Assembly (NCBI GenBank): GCA_049511415.1
Contig: JBEKYC010000113.1
Location: forward strand, 1-12,898
Direction of reading: 5' to 3'
DNA from: Bog-159 sp049511415
Lineage (GTDB): Bacteria > Acidobacteriota > Terriglobia > Bryobacterales > Bryobacteraceae
DNA: 12,898 nt
Below, piece after piece: positions 1-4,402 of the stretch. Numbering within the stretch: position 1 is the first letter of the stretch; each line of letters opens with the position of its first letter. A program made the position numbers and the translations under genes. The notes under the pieces were generated by a model that was not told where the DNA came from, ran no database searches, and saw only the letters and a program-made list of their open reading frames with translations.

Positions 1-499
1 CCAGCGGAAATGCGCCGATATAGGCGTTGGCGCTGAGGATGCGGTCCCGAATGGTGGAGAGCGGCTCGCCGGTGTCGATGTTGCGCATCTCGTAACCCTT
101 GCCGAGAAACTCGTCGATGCGGCCCATCACATCGTCGCCCAGCACCACGGCGACTTTGAGTCCGGGCGCCGCCTTGAGCACGGCGCGCGCACAGGCGATC
201 GGATTGACGCCGCCGGCGTTGGCGACGACTTTGATGCCACGCTCGCGCAGTTTGCCGGCGATGCGCCCGATCAGCGGCGGAAAGTCGCGCGCGTAGCCGA
301 GTTCGGGATCGGCCTGCCGCTGCTTCTGCAGGATCGACATGGTGACTTCGGCGAGATAGTCGAGCGTGAGATAGTCGATAGGCCCGTCGTCCACGAGGCG
401 CACGGGCGCTTCCAGCCAGTCGCCCCAGAAGCCTTGTCCATTCGCTATGCGAATGGGGGTCTGGGGGCTGGGGGCTGGGGACTGGGGGTTTGGATTCAC
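1..499 (-). CDS. AtuA/DUF1446-family protein, partial (C-terminus beyond left edge)
   Basis: The open frame covers 166 complete codons from a GTG at 499-497 to the window edge. After a short Pro/Ser/Gln-rich N-terminus it reads IRIANGQGFWGDW, then DYLTLDYLAEVTMSILQKQ, ANAGGVNPIACA and LGDDVMGRIDEF. These fit the N-terminal half of the family called acyclic terpene utilization AtuA (DUF1446), named after a Pseudomonas terpene-catabolism gene whose biochemical role is unclear. The GTG overlaps the stop of the upstream carboxylase in a GTGA tetranucleotide, which suggests one operon and translational coupling. An oddity is that codons 4-15 are encoded by a G/C-run heptamer repeat, so the first 15 residues look like a recent extension; family members usually begin near the IRIANG segment. 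No ATG, GTG or TTG occurs in frame between the repeat and that segment, so the GTG is the best start. The family is fairly sure; the substrate is not known. Confidence 0.85.
   Translation of the reverse strand, partial: MNPNPQSPAPSPQTPIRIANGQGFWGDWLEAPVRLVDDGPIDYLTLDYLAEVTMSILQKQRQADPELGYARDFPPLIGRIAGKLRERGIKVVANAGGVNPIACARAVLKAAPGLKVAVVLGDDVMGRIDEFLGKGYEMRNIDTGEPLSTIRDRILSANAYIGAFPL
455..488 (+). repeat. G-run heptamer tandem repeat, possible G-quadruplex
   Basis: Four consecutive 7-mers lie at 461-488: CTGGGGG, CTGGGGG, CTGGGGA, CTGGGGG. A further run of five G at 455-459 precedes them. The five G-runs (455-459, 463-467, 470-474, 477-480, 484-488) are separated by loops of 2-3 bases, which fits the usual intramolecular G-quadruplex pattern on the plus strand. 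The plus strand is the template strand for the flanking minus-strand genes. The repeat starts 9 bases inside the AtuA-family reading frame. Because the unit length is not a multiple of three, gain or loss of one unit would shift that frame. Confidence 0.8.
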
Positions 500-2121
500 A
501 GCGTCTCCAGTACCAGGGCTTCGCCTCTTGGGCGATGCAGTGTCACTTCGAGCGCCATCGTCAGCACCTGGCGCGTATCCAGCGGATCGATTAGCGCATC
601 ACAGTGGCCGCGCGCGGCGGCGTAACGCGCGTCGAGCCAATGCTCGTAGTCGGCCTTCGTTTTCGCGATAGCGGCTTCCAGTTGCTTCGGCAGCGGCTCT
701 CCGCTGGCCTTGTATTTCTCCAGTTCCACCGAGAACAGCGCTTGCACCGCGGAGTCGCCTTCCATCACGCCGATGCGCGCGGTCGGCCAACTGAACGTAA
801 AATTCGGCTCGAAGCCCTGGCCCGCCATGGCGTAATACCCCGCGCCACTGGCATGATTGAGTGTCAGGATCAGCTTGGGCACCGAAGTACACGACATGGC
901 TTCCACCATGTCGGCGCCCGCGCGTATGATGCCATCGCGCTCGGCTTCCGGCCCCACCATAAAGCCGGAGACATCCTGCAGATAGATCAGCGGGTGACCC
1001 TGGCGCTCGTTCAGTTCGACGAAGTAGGCTACCTTGCGCGCCGATTCGGTATACACGATGCCGCCGATGCGCGGGCGTCCTTCGGAGCGCAGAAAGCCGC
1101 GGCGATTGGCGATGATGGCCACCGGATGGCCCGACAGGCGCGCATTGGCGCACAGCATTTCGGGGGCGTATTCGGGCTGGAATTCGGTGTAATCGCCGCC
1201 ATCGAAGATGCGGAAGATGACTTCCTCGATGTCGTAGGGCAGGCGATGATCGGTGGGCATGACGCCGTAAATGTCGCTGCCATCGCGGGCCGGAGGATTG
1301 CCTAGCGAGGGCGCGGCCGAGGCGGGCAGATCGCGGAAGCGCTGGCGGATGCGCGTCAGGCACTCGGCGTCGTCCTTGGCCATGTAGTGGGCCACGCCGC
1401 TCACACTGGTGTGCATGCGCGCGCCGCCGATGGCTTCGGAATCGACCACCTGGCCGGTAGCGCCTTTGACGAGATTCGGGCCACCGAGGCCCATGAAGCT
1501 CGTGCCTTCGACCATGATGATGTAGTCGCTGAGCGCGGGAAGATACGCGCCGCCCGCGATGCAAGCACCCATCACGGCGGCGATCTGCGGCACACGGAGC
1601 TTGCGCCGCATAAGAGAATTATAGTAAAAAATCCGGCCGCCGCCATACTGGCCGGGAAAAATCCGGTCCTGGTACGGCAGATTGACGCCCGCCGAATCGA
1701 CTAAATAGACGATTGGGACGCGGTTGCGCATGGCGATTTCCTGCGCGCGCAGGCCTTTGGTGACGGTCTCCGGCCACCAGGAACCGGCCTTCACGGTAGC
1801 GTCGCCGGCGATGATCACCGCGTGGCGGCCTTCGACGATGCCGATGCCGGTGATGGAACCGAGGCCGGGCGCTTCGCCCTCGTACTGGTCGTAAGCCAGC
1901 AGCAGGCCGATTTCGAGGAAGCGCGTGCCGGGATCGATTAAGGCGGCGATGCGCTCGCGCGCGGTCATCTTGCCGGCGCGGTGTTGGCGCTCGATTTTGG
2001 CGGGTCCGCCGCCGGCGCGCAGGCGCTCTTCGAGCTTTTGGAGTTGTTCGACGAGGAGGCGCATGTGCGCGATGCGCGCGACCCTGGAGGCGGCGGATGC
2101 GGGTTCGGGAATTGTGCTCAC
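496..2121 (-). CDS. Acyl-CoA carboxylase, carboxyltransferase (beta) subunit
   Basis: The 541-residue product is a full-length carboxyltransferase of the propionyl/methylcrotonyl/geranyl-CoA carboxylase class, which moves a carboxyl group from carboxybiotin to an acyl-CoA in the cytoplasm. The N-terminal crotonase-like half covers about residues 40-290 and contains GDATVKAGSWWPETV (106-120), RAQEIAMRNRVPIVYLVDS (125-143) and the oxyanion-type loop GACIAGGAYLPALSD (185-199). The C-terminal half covers about 290-530 and contains LQDVSGFMVG (381-390) and ASGAGYYAM (424-432). The detail is closest to methylcrotonyl-type beta subunits. The start is GTG at 2121-2119, with no obvious Shine-Dalgarno sequence. 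The ATG at residue 20 is an alternative, but beta subunits normally have about 20 residues before the aligned MRLLVEQL segment. The gene overlaps the AtuA-family gene by 4 bp, so a branched or terpenoid acyl-CoA substrate is plausible by analogy with Pseudomonas atu clusters. The biotin carboxylase subunit is not in this window. Confidence 0.92.
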   Translation of the reverse strand: MSTIPEPASAASRVARIAHMRLLVEQLQKLEERLRAGGGPAKIERQHRAGKMTARERIAALIDPGTRFLEIGLLLAYDQYEGEAPGLGSITGIGIVEGRHAVIIAGDATVKAGSWWPETVTKGLRAQEIAMRNRVPIVYLVDSAGVNLPYQDRIFPGQYGGGRIFYYNSLMRRKLRVPQIAAVMGACIAGGAYLPALSDYIIMVEGTSFMGLGGPNLVKGATGQVVDSEAIGGARMHTSVSGVAHYMAKDDAECLTRIRQRFRDLPASAAPSLGNPPARDGSDIYGVMPTDHRLPYDIEEVIFRIFDGGDYTEFQPEYAPEMLCANARLSGHPVAIIANRRGFLRSEGRPRIGGIVYTESARKVAYFVELNERQGHPLIYLQDVSGFMVGPEAERDGIIRAGADMVEAMSCTSVPKLILTLNHASGAGYYAMAGQGFEPNFTFSWPTARIGVMEGDSAVQALFSVELEKYKASGEPLPKQLEAAIAKTKADYEHWLDARYAAARGHCDALIDPLDTRQVLTMALEVTLHRPRGEALVLETL

Positions 2122-2357
2122 GTTATGTCAGGGTAGCGCGAAAGGGGCGAGTTGGCGGTTTTGGGGGGCGGGGCTGCTTTCGTTTAATTGGGTTCGGTAA
2201 GTGTTCGATTATGGGACTAGGTTCGTTTGGTATTACGGCGTGTGGCCAGTGTTTTTGGTGGGTGCTTGAATCGGGGCAAACCAACATCATCTCTTAGTTT
2301 ACTCTTCGGGGACGCGGGCTGAGGTATAAGTGCTTTATTTTGTGTGGAAGAGGTGCC

Positions 2358-2462
2358 GTGACCGGACCAGGCCTCACCGAGGACGAGCTTTTCATCTACG
2401 CATTCGGCTGGCCCGCTCCGTACTGCCTCGCGACTCTGATCTCTGTAAGACGAGAAGATTGA
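2358..2462 (+). CDS. Possible small ORF, 34 codons, unrecognised
   Basis: A GTG at 2358-2360 follows a purine-rich GGAAGAGG (2346-2353) at a short spacing of 4 bases, with a TATAAG hexamer at 2325-2330 upstream. The frame runs 34 codons to TGA at 2460-2462. Its third positions are about two-thirds G or C, compatible with coding sequence in a GC-rich genome. The predicted peptide begins with acidic residues (LTEDELF), continues with a moderately hydrophobic aromatic stretch (FIYAFGWPAPYCLATLI) and ends with basic/acidic residues (VRRED). I do not recognise a family. It could be a real small protein, the remnant of a longer gene, or chance. Evidence is limited to the start context and codon composition. 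Confidence 0.2.
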   Translation: MTGPGLTEDELFIYAFGWPAPYCLATLISVRRED

Positions 2463-2554
2463 GTGCAAAGGCCCGCTTCTCCGCCCTCGGAGCCGATTAA
2501 GGTGACTCTGACGCCATTATTCAGGTGAGTGTGTATGGCCGCATCGGGGGAAGG

Positions 2555-2595
2555 GCCGCCTAAAAGGCGGCTGCGGCCAGGATTGGCCGCCCCAC
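2555..2595 (+). repeat. Twin-hairpin intergenic element, copy A
   Basis: Two perfect 7-bp hairpins stand one base apart. Stem 1 is GCCGCCT (2555-2561) with AGGCGGC (2565-2571) around an AAA loop. Stem 2 is GCGGCCA (2573-2579) with TGGCCGC (2584-2590) around GGAT. The element ends in CCCAC (2591-2595). The same architecture recurs at 4300-4341, with different bases in both stems but pairing kept. No T-run follows, so it is not a classical intrinsic terminator. It lies about 100 bases before the serine hydrolase start and upstream of its likely -10, so it is probably not in that mRNA. A REP-like or small mobile palindromic element is the best guess. Confidence 0.75.
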
Positions 2596-2672
2596 TCAGG
2601 AAGAACGTCCCGCGAATTGTGCCGCGACTCGCGAAGACGGTGCCTTTCCCATTAGCGGCCCCTGGGCGCGGT

Positions 2673-2688
2673 TATACTCACTTGGAGG
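2673..2688 (+). promoter_or_regulatory. Likely -10 box and ribosome binding site of serine hydrolase
   Basis: TATACT at 2673-2678 resembles a sigma70-type -10 box. TTGGAGG at 2682-2688 is a good Shine-Dalgarno sequence 8 bases before the ATG at 2697. This ribosome binding site decides the start, because the open frame extends further upstream without a comparable signal. The -10 begins exactly 24 bases before the ATG, the same distance as in the DUF1572 gene at 12621. The leader would be only about a dozen bases long. No clear -35 box was found. Confidence 0.5.
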
Positions 2689-2696
2689 CCGCTCAA

Positions 2697-4148
2697 ATGA
2701 AAATCTGCCGCTGGCTACTGTTTTTCGTTTGCTCGATCGCACTTTGGTCGCAGGACAAGTTTGGCGGCTTCGACGCGGACGTCGAGCGCGCGATGCTGGA
2801 ACTACGCGTTCCAGGCGTCGCGGTGGGTGTGATAAAGGAGGGCAAGGTCGTGCTTGCCAAAGGCTACGGCGTACGCGAGGCGGGGAAGAGTCCTAGCGTC
2901 GATCCGGACACTCTCTTCGCAGTCGGCTCCATGACGAAATCGTTCACGGCGATCACGGTGGCGATGATGATCGACGAAGGCAAGCTGGAGTGGGACCATC
3001 CGGTTCGCGATTACCTGCCGTGGTTCCGCATGTACGATCCGGTGGCGACCGAGCTCATGACGCCGCGGGATCTGTTGACGCACCGGTCGGGGTTGCCGCG
3101 GCACGACTTTATCCGCTTCAGCACACCACTGGACCGCGAGGAACTGGTGCGCCGGCTGCGATATCTCGAGCCGAGCCGCACCTTTCGCGATGTGTATCAG
3201 TACAACAACCTGATGTATGTCACGGCCGGATTTCTGGCCGGAGAAGTGGCGCATTCTACTTGGGAGAACCTGGTGACTCAGCGGATCTTTGCGCCCTTGG
3301 GAATGATGAGATCGACCGTATCGGTGGCCGAGACCTTGAAGCGCGAAAACTTCGCGCGGCCACATCTGACGCAGGATGACAAGGCGCAGGTCACGGAGTT
3401 TTACGACTACCAACGGTTCGGAGTCGGGCCCAACGGAGCGGTGAATTCTACAGTGAACGACTTCCTGAAGTACCTGCAATTCCAGCTTGGCGACGGAACG
3501 GTGGGGGAAAAACGGGTAGTGTCGCATGAGCAGATGCAGCAGCTTCACCGGCCGATTACGGTTTCGCCGCAGGGCGGTGGTTACGCGCCAGGATGGGAAG
3601 TGATGACGCATCGCGGCCATGCCGTGTTGGAGCACGGTGGATCGATCACCGGATTTACTTCGATGATGATGCTACTACCCGAAAACGAAGTGGGAATTGT
3701 AGTCATGAACAATCTCGGGAGCGCGTTGCCAAGCATATTGACAAACGATCTGGCGGACCGGCTGTTGGGACTCGTTCCCACGGACTATCTCGGCGTGACG
3801 CTTCAGGAACGAGAAAGGGCGATCGAGCGCGGACGCGCGGAAAGGAAGAAGATCGAGTCGGAACGCGTGCCTGGCACGAAACCGAGTCTCGAAATCTCAG
3901 CCTATACGGGCGAGTACTTTCACCCGGCGTATGGAACCATTCGCGTGGAAGGAGCAGGGACGGGGCTGGTGGTGCACTTCGGCGCGCTCGATATGATGTT
4001 GAAACATTACAACTTCGATACGTTCGAATGCGAATCGGAGTTTATGAGCGGGATGGCGCAATTCCGCCTGAATCCGGCCGGGAGCGTCAAAGAGCTATGG
4101 CTACCGCTCGAACCGGCGGTCAAGCCATTCGTATTCGTAAAGAAGTAG
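2697..4148 (+). CDS. Exported serine hydrolase, beta-lactamase/S12 family with DUF3471-like C-terminus
   Basis: This 483-residue protein has an N-terminal signal peptide (MKICRWLLFFVCSIALWSQ), so it probably acts in the periplasm or outside the cell. The catalytic domain covers about residues 24-400 and shows the class C beta-lactamase/penicillin-binding set: SMTK (Ser78, Lys81), YNN (Tyr169 to Asn171) and HGG (313-315). MTPRDLLTHRSGLPRHD (121-137) is also typical. The C-terminal part, from about 400, includes a charged helix rich in Arg/Glu and then SAYTGEYFHPAYGTIRVEG, as in DUF3471 domains appended to such hydrolases. Known relatives include D-aminopeptidases, esterases and PBP-like proteins. 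The sequence does not tell which reaction this one performs, and antibiotic resistance should not be assumed. The ATG at 2697 was chosen for its ribosome binding site and signal peptide. The frame stays open upstream to 2529, but that part runs through a hairpin repeat. Twin-hairpin elements flank the gene on both sides. Confidence 0.92.
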   Translation: MKICRWLLFFVCSIALWSQDKFGGFDADVERAMLELRVPGVAVGVIKEGKVVLAKGYGVREAGKSPSVDPDTLFAVGSMTKSFTAITVAMMIDEGKLEWDHPVRDYLPWFRMYDPVATELMTPRDLLTHRSGLPRHDFIRFSTPLDREELVRRLRYLEPSRTFRDVYQYNNLMYVTAGFLAGEVAHSTWENLVTQRIFAPLGMMRSTVSVAETLKRENFARPHLTQDDKAQVTEFYDYQRFGVGPNGAVNSTVNDFLKYLQFQLGDGTVGEKRVVSHEQMQQLHRPITVSPQGGGYAPGWEVMTHRGHAVLEHGGSITGFTSMMMLLPENEVGIVVMNNLGSALPSILTNDLADRLLGLVPTDYLGVTLQERERAIERGRAERKKIESERVPGTKPSLEISAYTGEYFHPAYGTIRVEGAGTGLVVHFGALDMMLKHYNFDTFECESEFMSGMAQFRLNPAGSVKELWLPLEPAVKPFVFVKK

Positions 4149-4275
4149 GGTAAGCCAAGAGTCATTGGATCTCGCGGAATACAGGCCGATACATGGCCGT
4201 AGATCCGGTCAACCGCAGCGGCACGCACCTCAATCTCCATCCTCCGGCATGCGGACTGGTCTACGAGTTGGCTCC

Positions 4276-4341
4276 CCTGCCTGCTTTCCGGCAGGTCCTG
4301 CCGGCTGAAAAGCCGGCTGCGGGCAAAAGTGCCCGCCCCAC
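4276..4341 (+). repeat. Twin-hairpin intergenic element, copy B, with an extra 5' hairpin
   Basis: Stem 1 is GCCGGCT (4300-4306) with AGCCGGC (4311-4317) around a GAAA loop. Stem 2 is GCGGGCA (4319-4325) with TGCCCGC (4330-4336) around AAAG. CCCAC follows at 4337-4341. A third hairpin precedes them: CCTGCC (4276-4281) pairs with GGCAGG (4290-4295) around an 8-base loop. Order, stem length, the single T between stems and the CCCAC tail match copy A at 2555-2595. The element lies between the serine hydrolase stop and the promoter of the FG-GAP gene. With no T-run after it, it is not a standard terminator, although it could still block transcript decay or act on the upstream mRNA. Confidence 0.78.
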
Positions 4342-4360
4342 CCCAGATTGTCACGCGGTG

Positions 4361-4394
4361 TACAATCATGGGTGTCGATTGACCACTCGGAGGG
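4361..4394 (+). promoter_or_regulatory. Likely -10 box and ribosome binding site of FG-GAP protein gene
   Basis: TACAAT at 4361-4366 resembles a -10 box. GGAGGG at 4389-4394 is a strong Shine-Dalgarno sequence 8 bases before the ATG at 4403. The Shine-Dalgarno fixes the start, even though the frame stays open back to 4193 through the hairpin element. No -35 box was found at the usual distance; TTGTCA at 4348-4353 is too close to serve. Confidence 0.45.
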
Positions 4395-4402
4395 ACCTGG
4401 GA

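Larger units (their letters stand above)
2122..2696. other. Intergenic stretch with strong strand asymmetry, no convincing gene
   Basis: This 575-base stretch lies between the divergent carboxylase and serine hydrolase genes. Bases 2131-2270 are very skewed: by my count the plus strand has 59 G, 17 C, 46 T and 18 A. The leader of the minus-strand carboxylase transcript would therefore be C-rich and G-poor if its promoter lies upstream of this stretch. The right part holds a doubtful 34-codon ORF (2358-2462), a twin-hairpin element (2555-2595) and the promoter and ribosome binding site of the hydrolase. No tRNA, transposase remnant or conserved protein was recognised. Open frames here, such as the minus-strand one at 2217-2468, have no recognisable protein features. 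Confidence 0.7.

Noticed and set aside
599..1564. 321-codon minus-strand frame overlapping the carboxyltransferase
   Set aside because: It is a shifted frame of the same strand, rich in Arg and His; the carboxyltransferase frame has all family motifs.
2217..2468. 83-codon minus-strand open frame in the intergenic stretch
   Set aside because: The peptide has no recognisable domain, no convincing start signal, and crosses the strand-skewed region; the right half conflicts with the slightly better plus-strand small ORF.
2697..4148. Antibiotic-resistance beta-lactamase
   Set aside because: The S12-type motifs are shared with esterases, D-aminopeptidases and PBP-like proteins; the DUF3471-like tail and context give no support for resistance.
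4276..4341. Intrinsic terminator for the serine hydrolase
   Set aside because: The hairpins are stable but are followed by a C-rich sequence with no T-run, and the same structure occurs upstream of the gene where no terminator is expected.
4193..4402. N-terminal extension of the FG-GAP protein
   Set aside because: The open frame continues upstream, but it runs through the hairpin element and the likely promoter; the ATG at 4403 has a strong ribosome binding site and begins a signal peptide.
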